Positions 34,172-47,624 of a DNA stretch of 64,000 bases are shown piece after piece. Positions within the stretch are counted from its first letter, which is position 1. Each line of letters opens with the position of its first letter. The position numbers were made by a program, and so were the translations under genes. The stretch comes from Pholis gunnellus (taxonomy: Eukaryota; Chordata; Actinopteri; Perciformes; Pholidae), in NCBI GenBank assembly GCA_910591455.2, contig OU342807.1, positions 152,001-216,000 on the forward strand, written 5' to 3'. Below the pieces are notes generated by a model, which worked only from the letters and a program-made list of their open reading frames with translations, searched no databases and was not told where the DNA came from.

Positions 34172-34285
34172 CTGTAGTAGTAGTAGTACTATAGCTATGT
34201 AGTAGTAGTAGCAGTAGCAGTAGTAGTATTAGTAGTAGTAGTACTATAGCTATGATGTTGTAGTAGTAGCAGTAGTAGTAGTGCG
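34172..34285. repeat. (AGT)n trinucleotide repeat
   Basis: AGT runs are broken by CTATAGCTATG, just downstream of the calpain stop. Confidence 0.92.
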
Positions 34286-34313
34286 GTCGTGGTGTTCTTG
34301 TGACTGCAGCTCT

Positions 34314-37300
34314 TCATCCACACATGGTCACATAGAGCCACTGAGGAGAGAACGTCAGAATATAAACACTCAATAAAATGCATATTTATACACATTTACA
34401 CACACTGGGTCTGATATATTATGTATATATAATACTCAGAATAAAGTACTGAGGTGATGATCTGAGCAATGATGTCATCGACATACTTTTTTTTAACACA
34501 AACCTCGCTGATGTTCAGTTCTGCACTTCCAGTCCCGTCCCTGTCGAGCTCCTTGAACGCCTCTAAAAAACACCACAGAAGAAGAAACACAACGTTCAGG
34601 TCACGTTGTACAAACCAAGAGTCAGTACTCTGATGTTTTACTGCAGTAAAAGTATTTTACAGTATTGGTACATTATATTAGTCACTTAGCAGAAGCTTTT
34701 ATCCAAAGAGACTTACAGTCAGTGTGTTCAACATAGTGTTCAAGAGAACTACTCGTCACCAGAAGTCATGAGTTCATCTCCTTTAAACATCTCAGAGCAT
34801 AAACCAGAGCAGACGTACAGAAACACACTAGCATGAACACAACCAGTGCTGAGAGGAAGGCTCAGGGTAGAGCTTCATGAAGAGGTGAGTCTTCAGCCTG
34901 ATGGAAGATGGGCAGCGACTCTGCTGTCCTGACGTCAGTGGGGAGTTCATTCCACCATCGTGGGGCCAGGACAGAGAACAGAGACCGGCGGTAAAAGTAC
35001 TAATACCACAGTATTAGAGGGCCCTGAAGGCAACAGAGTGAACAGAGGGCCCTGAAGGCAGCAGCAGAGTGAACAGAGGGCCCTGAAGGCAGCAGAGTGA
35101 ACAGAGGGCCCTGAAGGCAGCAGCAGAGTGAACAGAGGGCCCTGAAGGCAGCAGAGTGAACAGAGGGCCCTGAAGGCAGCAGCAGAGTGAACAGAGGGCC
35201 CTGAAGGCAGCACCAGAGTGAACAGAGGGCCCTGAAGGCAGCACCAGAGTGAACAGAGGGCCCTGAAGGCAGCACCAGAGTGAACAGAGGGCCCTGAAGG
35301 CAGCACCAGAGTGAACAGAGGGCCCTGAAGGCAGCAGCAGAGTGAACAGAGGGCCCTGAAGGCAGCAGCAGAGTGAACAGAGGGCCCTGAAGGCAGCAGA
35401 GTGAACAGAGGGCCCTGAAGGCAGCAGCAGAGTGACGTACTGAACATGGCCTCCAGCTTGACGAGGCAGCAGGTGAAGTTGTCGAAGTCGATGATCTCGT
35501 TGTCGGCGTATCGAGCGACCAGCATCTGATACAGCTTGTTGTTCAGCTTGAACCCTGAGGACACACAGAGCTCAGAGGTCAGAGGTCAGAGGGTTCACAG
35601 AAACTGACCATTTAACGACGACTGGCGAGAACTTACCGCCGTTTTCCAGCGCCAGACGCATCTCGTAGGAGCTCATGCATCCGGATTTATCCAGATCGAA
35701 CTCTCGGAAGATTCCCTACAGAGTCACAAGATAACGTGTTTGTTAGCTTGTAACATGACGACTTCCTGTTAGACTACACAAACATGACGACTTCCTGTTA
35801 GACTACAGAAACATGACGACTTCCTGTTAGACTACAGAAACATGACGACTTCCTGTTAGACTACAGAAACATGACGACTTCCTGTTAGACTACACAAACA
35901 TGACGACTTCCTGTTAGACTACAGAAACATGACGACTTCCTGTTAGACTACAGAAACATGACGACTTCCTGTTAGACTACAGAAACATGACGACTTCCTG
36001 TTAGACTACACAAACATGACGACTTCCTGTTAGACTACAGAAACATGACGACTTCCTGTTAGAATACAGAAACATGACGACTTCCTGTTAGACTACAGAA
36101 ACATGACGACTTCCTGTTGGACTACACAAACATGACGACTTCCTGTTAGACTACAGAAACATGACGACTTCCTGTTAGACTACAGAAACATGATGACTTC
36201 CTGTTGGACTACAGAAACATGACGACTTCCTGTTAGACTACAGAAACATGACGACTTCCTGTTAGAATACAGAAACATGACGACTTCCTGTTAGAATACA
36301 GAAACATGACGACTTCCTGTTAGACTACAGAAACCTGACGACTTCCTGTTAGAATACAGAAACATGACGACTTCCTGTTAGACTACAGAAACATGATGAC
36401 TTCCTGTTGGACTACAGAAACATGACGACTTCCTGTTAGACTACAGAAACATGACGACTTCCTGTTAGAATACAGAAACATGACGACTTCCTGTTAGAAT
36501 ACAGAAACATGACGACTTCCTGTTAGACTACAGAAACATGACGACTTCCTGTTAGAATACAGAAACATGACGACTTCCTGTTAGACTACAGAAACCTGAT
36601 GACTTCCTGTTGGACTACAGAAACATGTCATCGTCGGTTATGTGTTAGTGAAATGCACTCTGGGAGTTGTGGTCTTTATAAGCATATACTGTATGTTCTA
36701 ACACAGGTTCCTCGTGTTTTGGTTCCACGTTCTCCTCAGAAGTTCCTCCTCTGAACTCACCAGCCACTTCCTGATCTTGTTCCACAGAACCTGGAACTCC
36801 AGCAGACCAAGTCGAGCGCTGCCGTCTTTCTGAGCTCGAGTTAAGAAGAAGTGAAGAAGACTGAACAAATGTTTCAAAATAAAAGCCTTGTTAGGAAATG
36901 AAGAGCTTCCTCTCTGCTGAAATGCTGAGGGGCTTTTAATTTGAAATGAATACAGGAAGTGGACAGAAGCGTTGCGTTTGAATTAACAGCAGATCAGAAA
37001 ATAAGGTTTAAAACTCAAATATGACAAAATGTACTTATCAAATAAATATAAACCGGTTTCAAATAAAGGATTTACAATCATTTAAGGACGTTAACCATGA
37101 AACCCAAATATTGATTATTTCTGCTGAGAAACTAATTCTCAGTTTATAGACTTCCTTCTTTTAACCCGTTGGGCTTGAGCAAAAATAACTAAACAAAAAA
37201 AACAGCAATAACAAGCAGAACCAGCAGAACCAGAACAAACAGAACTAACAGAACCAGCAGATGGAGGATACGTCCATAAGGCTGACCATGGCTCTGCAGG

Positions 37301-40300
37301 ACTCAATGCTGAAACCATCAGTCTGAAGATCTCTGTCTGTAAACAACCACAGAAGAAGAAATGACGTGAACCAGTGAGAACATTTGAACATCAGAAGCAT
37401 CAGAACTTACGTTTGGACACGACCCGGTTGAGGATGGTCCTGAGCTCTCTGACTGAGATCTCCATGTCCTGATGAGAGGAAACACGTTGATATAAACTAT
37501 GTGTTTTATGTTTCATTTCTTCTTCTTCTTATTATTATTATCCAGAAACTCACGTCTCCAGACAGCTGAGCGAACATGGACCTGAAGGAGTCGTCGACAT
37601 CGTCCGCTGAGATTTCCTTCTGCAGAGAACAACAGCAGCAAGATAAAAGGTCATCACGACACAAAGCCAGCAGTTTAGTTTAGTTATTACTGTGATAAAA
37701 TATGTTATAACAGTTTAGTTATTACTGTGATAAAATATGTTATAACAGTTTAGTTATTACTGTAATAAAATATATGTTACAACAGTTTAGTTATTACTGT
37801 AATAAAATATATGTTACAACAGTTTAGTTATTACTGTAATAAAATATGTTATAACAGTTTAGTTATTACTGTTATAAAATATATGTTATAACAGTTTAGT
37901 TATTACTGTTATAAAATATATGTTCAAAAAGTTTAGTTTAGTTATTACTGTTAAAAAATATTTGTTATAAAAGTTTAAAATATATGTTCAATGTATATAA
38001 AATAGACTTTTACTTTTATATAAACAGATGATTTGCATCATTTGTATCCAAATGAAAATTCAACCACAAGAAGTTCAAACTTGAATTGAAAAGTATAAAA
38101 TGCTACAAATAAACATAAAGGTTAGTTTTGATTCTAAAGAGAGTAAAAGATGAAGAGCAGCTGATGATTCATCAAGAGGAAGAAGATCATTTTCTTTTAT
38201 ACGTTGAGAAGTAAATGTTTTAGAATGTGATATAAAGAAAGACTTCGTTCCTCACCTCTTCTTCAAAGTTGGCCACCACGTCGTCGTCCATCTCCCTGCA
38301 GAGATCAACACAGCGTCACTTCATCCATAATCAATATTAATACATCACTAGAATCACTAGGACTCACTCGGTCTCCGACTGTTTCTCCGTGAACACCCTC
38401 AGGACGAAATCGGCCTCCTTTGAGGGTTCGAAGGTGGAGGGGACGATCAGGTACTCGCCCGGCGGGAGGCGGAGCCTAGCGCTCACCTCTCGCAGGTTGA
38501 TGAAGGTCTCAGATCGAGCGCAGGAGGAGTGACGCAGGAAGAAGTCCTTCTTCATGTGCACGCTGGGACAGCCGCGGTGCTGCCGGACAGACGGACGCGT
38601 TAGAGTTCATGAACCGAGTGTTTTACATTAAAGTGTTTATGTGTTTTCTGACTCACCTCCTCAGGGATCTGTGGGGGGGCAAAGAAGAAAAGTCACAAAA
38701 CAGCGTGATCGTCTCTGATGACATGCTAACGTGCTAATCAGGGTGCTAACGCACTATTAGCTGGTTGCTAAGCAATTCTCATGTAGTTACTAAAGGGTTC
38801 AGGGTGGTGGTCATTATGGGGTTTAAAATGTTAACAATAATATAATAATAATATAATAATAATAATAATAATAATAATGGTTAACTTGTTCGGGTGTTTA
38901 AGGTGGTCACTGGGCTGTCAACACATGTTCTCAATTTGAATAGTATAGAATGTAATATTATAAATATAAATACATAAACTGTGTACTATTGATTGTACAG
39001 CAGCCAGAGAATAGCGCTGTGTTTGCATCCGTTTGACCTCTGACCTCGTAGACGGCGAAGCCGATGGTGTGGACGTCCTGGCCTTGGCGGCGGAAGCGGC
39101 GGCGGTCTTTCTGCATCAGAGCCACCAGGAAGCTGCAGGACGCCTCGTCGTCCTCGGGGTCGTCGTCCTCCTCCAGCAGAGAGATCTTGTACTGAGGGTT
39201 GATCCAGAACGTGTCTGCAGGGAGGCATCATGGGATATGTAGTTTTCATTAGCAAAGAATGGTGTAATGTGTACACATCAAACCCTAGCTGGGTTCAAGC
39301 AAGCTGTCTCATCTTTGGGCACTTAAACTATATTTAAACTGTGGTACAAATATATAGAATGTATAATATATTATGTATAGTGCTGGGCAACAATTAACAT
39401 TTTTAATCGCAATTAATCGCATGATTATTCTGCGATTGTTATGTTAAAGTTCATAATGAATCTAAAGTAGTGTGTTGAGCTCTTGTATGTTAAAGTGCTG
39501 CTCTATGAACTAAAGGTCAACAACATTTGGTTTAAACACTTTAAACTCATCAGGTTCTTGTTAACAGCAGGATTCTCTTCACACAGCAGCAGTTATAACA
39601 CAGTTATAATGATTCTGATCATAGATATGAATGAATCAAGCGGACATAAAAATGTCCGCTTGATAATAAATAAAAAAACTGCGTTAATGTGAGATACAAT
39701 AGTCGGCGTTAATTAATTAAGGCGTTAACACGATAATAATGCATTAACTTGACCAGCCTAATTATGTATCATCGTTAATTGTGTTTGTAGATGTTTAGTA
39801 AACAACATTGTGTTTGAACGGTCCAGGACTGGTTCAGGTTTATAGTTAGGACTGGTTCAGGTTCATAGTTAGGGCTGGTTCAGGTTTATAGTTAGGGCTG
39901 GTTCAGGTTTATAGTTAGGGCTGGTTCAGGTTTATAGTTAGGGCTGGCTCAGGTTTATAGTTAGGACTGGTTCAGGTTTATAGTTAGGACTGGTTCAGGT
40001 TTATAGTTAGGACTGGTTCAGGTTCATAGTTAGGGCTGGTTCAGGTTTATAGTTAGGACTGGTTCAGGTTCATAGTTAGGGCTGGTTCAGGTTTATAGTT
40101 AGGGCTGGTTCAGGTTCATAGTTAGGGCTGGTTCAGGTTTATAGTTAGGACTGGTTCAGGTTCATAGTTAGGGCTGGTTCAGGTTTATAGTTAGGACTGG
40201 TTCAGGTTCATAGTTAGGGCTGGTTCAGGTTTATAGTTAGGACTGGTTCAGGTTCATAGTTAGGGCTGGTTCAGGTTTATAGTGAGGACTGGTTCAGGTT

Positions 40301-43300
40301 CATAGTTAGGGCTGGTTCAGGTTCATAGTTAGGGCTGGTTCAGGTTTATAGTTAGGGCTGGTTCAGGTTTATAGTTAGGACTGGCTCAGGTTTATAGTTA
40401 GGACTGGTTCAGGTTCATAGTTAGGGCTGGTTCAGGTTCATAGTTAGGACTGGTTCAGGTTCATAGTTAGGACTGGCTCAGGTTTATAGTGAGGACTGGT
40501 TCAGGTTCATAGTTAGGGCTGGTTCAGGTTCATAGTTAGGGCTGGTTCAGGTTTATAGTTAGGGCTGGTTCAGGTTTATAGTTAGGACTGGCTCAGGTTT
40601 ATAGTTAGGACTGGTTCAGGTTCATAGTTAGGGCTGGTTCAGGTTCATAGTTAGGACTGGTTCAGGTTCATAGTTAGGACTGGCTCAGGTTTATAGTTAG
40701 GACTGGCTCAGGTTTATAGTTAGGACTGGTTCAGGTTTATAGTTAGGGCTGGTTCAGGTTTATAGTTAGGACTGGCTCAGGTTTATAGTTAGGACTGGTT
40801 CAGGTTCATAGTTAGGACTGGCTCAGGTTTATAGTTAGGACTGGCTCAGGTTTATAGTTAGGGCTGGTTCAGGTTCATAGTTAGGGCTGGCTCAGGTTTA
40901 TAGTTAGGACTGGTTCAGGTTCATAGTTAGGGCTGGTTCAGGTTCATAGTTAGGACTGGTTCAGGTTCATAGTTAGGACTGGCTCAGGTTTATAGTTAGG
41001 ACTGGCTCAGGTTTATAGTTAGGACTGGTTCAGGTTTATAGTTAGGGCTGGTTCAGGTTTATAGTTAGGACTGGCTCAGGTTTATAGTTAGGACTGGTTC
41101 AGGTTCATAGTTAGGACTGGCTCAGGTTTATAGTTAGGACTGGCTCAGGTTTATAGTTAGGACTGGTTCAGGTTCATAGTTAGGGCTGGTTCAGGTTCAT
41201 AGTTAGGACTGGTTCAGGTTCATAGTTAGGACTGGCTCAGGTTTATAGTTAGGACTGGCTCAGGTTTATAGTTAGGACTGGTTCAGGTTTATAGTTAGGG
41301 CTGGTTCAGGTTTATAGTTAGGACTGGCTCAGGTTTATAGTTAGGACTGGTTCAGGTTCATAGTTAGGACTGGCTCAGGTTTATAGTTAGGACTGGCTCA
41401 GGTTTATAGTTAGGGCTGGTTCAGGTTCATAGTTAGGGCTGGTTCAGGTTTATAGTTAGGGCTGGTTCAGGTTTATAGTTAGGGCTGGTTCAGGTTCATA
41501 GTTAGGGCTGGTTCAGGTTTATAGTTAGGGCTGGTTCAGGTTTATAGTTAGGACTGGTTCAGGTTCATAGTTAGGGCTGGTTCAGGTTTATAGTTAGGGC
41601 TGGTTCAGGTTCATAGTTAGGGCTGGTTCAGGTTCATAGTTAGGGCTGGTTCAGGTTTATAGTTAGGACTGGTTCAGGTTTATAGTTAGGACTGGTTCAG
41701 GTTTATAGTTAGGACTGGTTCAGGTTCATAGTTAGGGCTGGCTCAGGTTTATAGTGAGGACTGGTTCAGGTTCATAGTTAGGGCTGGTTCAGGTTTATAG
41801 TTAGGGCTGGTTCAGGTTCATAGTTAGGGCTGGTTCAGGTTTATAGTTAGGGCTGGTTCAGGTTTATAGTTAGGACTGGTTCAGGTTTATAGTGAGGGCT
41901 GGTTCAGGTTTATAGTTAGGACTGGTTCAGGTTTATAGTTAGGGCTGGTTCAGGTTTATAGTTAGGGCTGGTTCAGGTTTATAGTTAGGGCTGGTTCAGG
42001 TTTATAGTTAGGGCTGGTTCAGGTTTATAGTTAGGACTGGTTCAGGTTTATAGTTAGGGCTGGTTCAGGTTTATAGTTAGGACTGGTTCAGGTTTATAGT
42101 TAGGGCTGGTTCAGGTTTATAGTTAGGGCTGGTTCAGGTTTATAGTTAGGGCTGGTTCAGGTTTATAGTTAGGGCTGGTTCAGGTTTATAGTTAGGGCTG
42201 GTTCAGGTTTATAGTTAGGGCTGGCTCAGGTTTATAGTTAGGGCTGGTTCAGGTCTATAGTTAGGGCTGGTTCAGGTCTATAGTGAGGACTGGTTCAGGT
42301 TCATAGTTAGGGCTGGTTCAGGTTTATAGTTAGGACTGGTTCAGGTTCATAGTTAGGGCTGGTTCAGGTTTATAGTTAGGACTGGTTCAGGTTCATAGTT
42401 AGGGCTGGCTCAGGTTTATAGTGAGGACTGGTTCAGGTTCATAGTTAGGGCTGGTTCAGGTTTATAGTGAGGACTGGTTCAGGTTTATAGTGAGGACTGG
42501 TTCAGGTTCATAGTTAGGGCTGGTTCAGGTTTATAGTTAGGGCTGGTTCAGGTTCATAGTTAGGGCTGGTTCAGGTTTATAGTTAGGGCTGGTTCAGGTT
42601 TATAGTTAGGACTGGTTCAGGTTTATAGTGAGGACTGGTTCAGGTTTATAGTGAGGACTGGTTCAGGTTTATAGTTAGGACTGGCTCAGGTTTATAGTGA
42701 GGACTGGCTCAGGTTTATAGTTAGGGCTGGTTCAGGTTTATAGTTAGGGCTGGTTCAGGTTTATAGTTAGGGCTGGTTCAGGTTTATAGTTAGGGCTGGT
42801 TCAGGTTTATAGTTAGGACTGGTTCAGGTTTATAGTTAGGGCTGGCTCAGGTTTATAGTTAGGGCTGGTTCCATCATTATTCTCCTTACCACTGCCATTA
42901 TATGAATAACTCATGTCTTTATTAATAGTTAATAACTAATGGTTAATGAAGGGTTATTATGAACGTCCTCACTGGCATGGTTCCTGCAGCCTCCGGCGGT
43001 GCTTCCTCTTCTCCAGCCGCCCTCAAACATTGTCGTGGTCCAGAACCTGGTGGAGTCCTGGCTGAGAGCGTCCGGGGTCAGATTACAGATCTCCAGTCGG
43101 GAGAACTGACGCAAAAACTCCTGGAAAGACATCCTAACAGACAGACGGACATTTTACCGTCTGCATCCTGTAAGAACCCTGACCCTCCTCCACACTCCAA
43201 ACCTACCAGAACTCTCCGTCCTCCATTTTACAGAGCAGCTCGTCTTTCTCTGCAGAGTCGACGGAGCTCCACTCTGAGGAGCTGAAACACAAATGTGTGG

Positions 43301-46300
43301 TTAGGATGAAAAACACAGACGACCCGTTTGGTCATAGAAACAGTTTGAAAGCACTGACCTGTCGCTCCAGGCTCCGGTCCACTCCACCTGACCCCAGGGG
43401 TTCCTGATCCGGATCAGACGCTCCTGCCGGCCTCGGTAGTCCACCTGCAGAGAGACAGGAAGACAAACATCCAAAAGTCCGACACAAAGACCGGATCCTG
43501 TATGCCGGGTCAGTGTTGATGTGACGAAGGTGAGCTCACCTGTCGGAGTCCGGTCACAGAGTAGGCGTGGCCTTTCACCAGCTTCTTGAAGGTAACCGCC
43601 TCCATGTCCAAAGAACTGGTGATCTGAGGAGACGAGTAACACACAGAGCCGCTGATTCCTCCTGAACACTAAAGGAGAGCGCCGTCCCTTGAGAAAATCC
43701 ATTTATTTTTATTGTAATTCAACTTTAACCAGATAACTTTAACCAGATAAAACCAGATAAAATCTCTTTTTCGATGGCGATTTGGCCAAAAAGGCAGCAA
43801 AGTGAAACGTGGCTTAAACGTCTTTTAACACAAAACATTACAGAGTAGAAACAAAGTGTATTACACGTATAGACACAAAGACAAAAAGGCTTCAAGACAT
43901 GACAACATGGTTACAGATTGTTTGTTTGTGCTAAAAACTTCTGTTAACTTTTGGTTAAAACTGGTCAGAGAGATGAGGGAGTCTACAGTGAGTCTAGTCT
44001 GCAGGTCATTCCAGGACCAGAGGGCCGTAGTACAAACCTGTGTATATACTGTATATATATCCAATAAACTAATGCTGTATCCTGCACACAGTGATGAGTT
44101 TGAAACAAATCTTAAAGCAGCATTATAAAGCAGGTCAAGTAAGGCCAAAGTGGGCCGTCATCAAATCCGTCCCAATCTGAAAAGATAAATAGCACACAGG
44201 ATGTAAATGATTTCTTAGTGTGACTGACGTCTATGGAGCAGCCCAGCAGTGATTCTCTCTCTAAAGCTTTACTGATGATACGATGAAGATCTCTGGGAGC
44301 TTTCTTCAGCTCGTACATCTCCGACACTCCGCCGGTAAAGTCCTCGAAACCCTCAGTGGTGCTGCCTCCGGACAACGCCTCGTACGAGCCATTCAGCCTG
44401 AAAACACACGGTAAACACTCGGTAAACACTCGGTAAACACTCAAGAAACACACAGTAAACACACGGTAAACACTCAAGAAACACACAGTAAACACACAGT
44501 AAACACACGGTAAACACTTAAGAAACACACAGTAAACACACGCTAAACACACAGTAAACACACGGTAAACACTCTGTAAACACTCGGTAAACACTCAAGA
44601 AACACACAGTAAACACACGGTAAACACTCAAGAAACACACAGTAAACACACGCTAAACACACAGTAAACACACGGTAAACACTCTGTAAACACTCGGTAA
44701 ACACTCAAGAAACACACAGTAAACACTCGGAAAACACTCGGAAAACACTCGGAAAACACTCAGTAAACACACGGTAAACATTCGGAAAATACATTGTTTT
44801 TGCAGTTTACAGTTTACGATAAAAAGAACATTGGAGCAGCTGAACCTGATTTCACTCAACACAATGATCAGAATTCAAGAGTCTGACCGTCTAAAACCTT
44901 TTTCTCAGCCAGTTGCTGGTCTTAAGGTTAGATCCGGTTCAGATTCAGGTCTTAGGGTTATATAGGGTTAGATCCGGATCAAGTTAAGGTCTTACTTGGC
45001 GTAGGCCTTCTCCAGCAGGGCGCTCCAGAACTCGCTGCCTTCAGCCGAGTGAACGAACATCAGCTCTCCGTCTTTGACCGGCAGACGGTCGTCGATCACA
45101 ACGTCCACCCACTCACCAAACTGCCAGAACTGAGATGAACAGAAACAGATAATCATTAAAATGATCAGTCTTCTGAGAATAAAATGTCATGAAAGACTCT
45201 TTAGTGGCCATCGTGTCTCTAAATCATCGCTCTCTACTTTGTTTTTCATAACCAAAACACAAGCTTCCTAAGTTCCGCTTGAACGCACAAACAGGTGAGT
45301 GGGTGTGGCCTCTGAACAGGTGGATTCTCACCTGGAAGTGGAAGATGCCGGCATATTCGCGGTCGAAGTTCTGACCGTGAGGAACGACGCGATGCAGCAG
45401 CCGGTCGTTCAGAGTCAGAGACCCGATAGCAGCGAGCAGCCAGCAGTCTCCTGGAGAATGACCAGAGTTAATACAGATGTAGAGACACTTCAACTACCTT
45501 CAGAACCAGAGTTAATACAGATGTAGAGACACCAACTACCTTCAGAACCAGAGTTAATACAGATGTACATACACTTCAACTACCTTCAGAACCAGAGTTA
45601 ATACAGATGTAGAGACACTTCAACTACCTTCAGAACCAGAGTTAATACAGATGTACATACACTTCAACTACCTTCAGAACCAGAGTTAATACAGATGTAC
45701 ATACACTTCAACTACCTTCAGAACCAGAGTTAATACAGATGTACATACACTTCAACTACCTTCAGAACCAGAGTTAACACAGATGTACAGACACTTCAAC
45801 TACCTTCAGGTCTTAACGTCAACACAGCTTTCCACTATTACTCTGCATTTCCACCACTTTCAGATCTCCCACTTCCACTGCGTGCAACCTTGAACTGTCT
45901 TTTGTCTTCGCTGGCTCTTCATCTACTTCCGTCAGTAACATTTAACAGGAAGCGTTAACTTGGTAACTGAACATCAGCTGACTCCATTATCCTGAACAGA
46001 CACTCTGATGGTCTGTGGGGACATGCTAATGCTAGGCTAAGCGCTAACGTCAACAACAACATTAGCTGCTTTCACATTAAGCTGCTAATGTTTCTGGCTA
46101 ATGGAGTCTTCATTCACTGATCAATGAACTGATCAATACAAGGTCAGACCTGACGGACTGAGTGCTGCCTTCAGGTGCAGATTGTTCAGTGTATATGTAC
46201 TTTATATATAGTATATGTTTGTGTATGTACTGTTTATATGTACATCATATGTGTATATATATCAGAATCAGAAGTTTGGTATGTTACACATACAAGGAAT

Positions 46301-47316
46301 CTGACATGGTGGGTGGTGCATAACAAACAATCAACAACAATATGTACATCATATGTGTGTATATATGTACATCATATGTGTGTATATATGTACATCATAT
46401 GTGTGTATATATGTACATCATATGTGTGTATATATGTACATCATATGTGTGTATATATACATAGTATTTACATACTTTGATGAGGACACACAGACTGAAC
46501 TCTTTGTTTACTTTCTGACTCACACAGTCAGCTGGTCTCTTAGCAATCGTCGTCAAGGGAAGTTCCCTCCAAACCCAGTTTATGAGGTCATATGACCCGC
46601 TGTGTGAGGTCACATGACCAGTGGACTCACCCAGCGCTCCCTGACAGATGTCCGTCCTGGTGGCTCCGCCCACAATGAACTGGGGGTTCTCCGTCAGCTC
46701 CTGAGACAACCAATCAGAGACGACCGTTACATCATCGCTGTTATTGTCTCTATAATTATCACACGCACACACATTGAATTGGTTCGTCTCTTTCTTTATT
46801 GATGCCGGTGCTACTTTATATTCACTCTAAACACACATCAACATGCTAACATGCTAACATGCTAAATCTTCCAGCTGTGGCTCCACACATGATGTTTGTG
46901 GTTAAGCTTTCTACCAAGCACTCACTGTCTTCTTCTGATACTCTCAGTTCTGTTTGATTTATCTGTCTGAACCAACTCTTCACTTCCTGCCACAAACAGG
47001 AAGCAGCTTCTGGTTCAGCCAATCACAGGCCTCAGATTGAGATCAATGAGTCCTTTTTACAGTTTTGGGTCCTTACCGTCGGTCTCTTCCACTCCACCCC
47101 TCTGGTTTTGGCGGTAAACGGTCCGAGCTCCTTGAAGCCCAGTGAGGCCGGTTCTGCGGGGAACATTGGGTCCTGGAACAGGGATCCGTTCTGCTGACAG
47201 TCCTCCTTCAGGGCCTGGAAGTCCTGGTTCTGGTAGAGTACGGCCTGCTGGACCGAGCCAAGACCACCGGCCCTCTGCCGGTCCTTCCGGATCTGCCCAG
47301 ACACGCCTCCAAACAT
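34314..47316 (-). CDS. Classical calpain large subunit, calpain-1-like
   Basis: Calcium-dependent cysteine protease with a CysPc core, a C2-like domain and a penta-EF-hand domain. Twenty-one exons: 47316-47077, 46700-46631, 45450-45332, 45129-44996, 44397-44229, 43623-43540, 43444-43359, 43281-43207, 43133-42973, 39214-39045, 38668-38657, 38579-38368, 38295-38256, 37619-37554, 37468-37411, 37336-37272, 36829-36761, 35715-35637, 35554-35441, 34562-34504 and 34340-34314. Total 2109 bases (702 aa). The catalytic residues are present: Cys106 (GDCWLLA), His263 (KGHAYSV) and Asn287 (RIRNPWG). EF-hand loops include DKDGSARLGLLE and DLDKSG. The end WLYVTMCG and segments such as VSKHRDLQTDGFS resemble calpain-1 most. 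The penultimate exon uses a weak donor, GAG then GTTTGTG. Paralogue naming is uncertain, so no symbol is given. Confidence 0.95.
34675..34992. mobile_element. Dispersed fish repeat with CACTTAGCAGAAGCTTTTAT
   Basis: The segment beginning CACTTAGCAGAAGCTTTTAT, then CCAAAGAGACTTACA, and ending near GGGGCCAGGACAGAGAACAG resembles a very common interspersed fish sequence. It lies in the last-but-one intron of the calpain. Termini are not defined. Confidence 0.5.
35016..35433. repeat. GGCCCTGAAGGCAGCA minisatellite
   Basis: About 14 units of 28-31 bp (GAGGGCCCTGAAGGCAGCA, optional CCA or GCA, then GAGTGAACA) end seven bases from the donor of calpain exon 35554-35441. Confidence 0.96.
35745..36625. 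repeat. 29-bp minisatellite
   Basis: About 30 copies of a unit containing GACTTCCTGTTAGACTACAG and AAACATGAC lie in the intron that begins at calpain exon 36829-36761 and ends 30 bases upstream of exon 35715-35637 in the sense of the gene. Confidence 0.96.
37676..37990. repeat. AT-rich minisatellite of about 36 bp
   Basis: Units contain CAGTTTAGTTATTACTGT and ATAAAATATATGTT. The array decays at its right end and lies in a calpain intron. Confidence 0.92.
39378..39760. mobile_element. hAT-type MITE, 383 bp
   Basis: The ends TAGTGCTGGGCAA and TTGACCAGCCTA form an imperfect inverted repeat flanked by an exact 8-base duplication, ATTATGTA (39370-39377 and 39761-39768). It contains TTAATCGCAATTAATCGC-type motifs seen in fish hAT MITEs and an internal hairpin, ATCAAGCGGACAT with its complement (39634-39664). 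Confidence 0.85.
39826..42868. repeat. 3 kb array of 23-bp units, TTAGGG-containing
   Basis: About 132 copies of CTGGTTCAGGTTTATAGT followed by TAGGG or TAGGA; the register is steady at 23 bp. Third-base and C/T variants (TTCATAG, GGCTC) are shuffled along the array and form repeated blocks. It fills the calpain intron between exons 43133-42973 and 39214-39045. Confidence 0.97.
44399..44790. repeat. GTAAACACACG short-unit repeat
   Basis: Units of about 10-11 bp (GGTAAACACTC, AGTAAACACAC, AAGAAACACAC) begin at the acceptor of calpain exon 44397-44229. Confidence 0.95.
45465..45806. repeat. Minisatellite of about 48-51 bp
   Basis: About seven copies of a unit with CAGAGTTAATACAGATGTA and CACTTCAACTACCTTCAGAA begin just beyond the acceptor of calpain exon 45450-45332. 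Confidence 0.94.
46335..46462. repeat. 22-bp TATGTACATCATATGTGTG repeat
   Basis: About six copies with small changes in a calpain intron. Confidence 0.93.
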
Positions 47317-47624
47317 CCTGACCCACAACACACCAGAGAAACTATTAGGGGATGGACCGGCTCATTGTTCATGTTCCCATTGAGATGAATTGTAACTTTT
47401 CATCAGGCCAAAGATGTATCAACAGTTAGCTAATGTTAGCTAACGCATTAGCATTTAGCATGTGTCTCACAGATTGAAGACTTTCCATCAGATCACAGAG
47501 ATAAATATAAACATGGAGACGTTTGTACCTGATCTCCGTCCAATGGGCTCGTAGGAAGCTGACAGGAAACAGAAGTCTGGTTAGTTGATTAGATACTGGT
47601 GACCAGTCAGAGTTACAACAATAG

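Noticed and set aside
34947..35564. 205-codon minus-strand ORF with PSGPSVHS repeats
   Set aside because: It is calpain exon 19 read past its donor into an intronic minisatellite.
39826..42868. Interstitial telomere tract
   Set aside because: TTAGGG occurs once per 23-bp unit and never in tandem.
46175..46480. 101-codon ORF rich in MCVYIYIICVY
   Set aside because: Read from a 22-bp AT-rich tandem repeat in a calpain intron.
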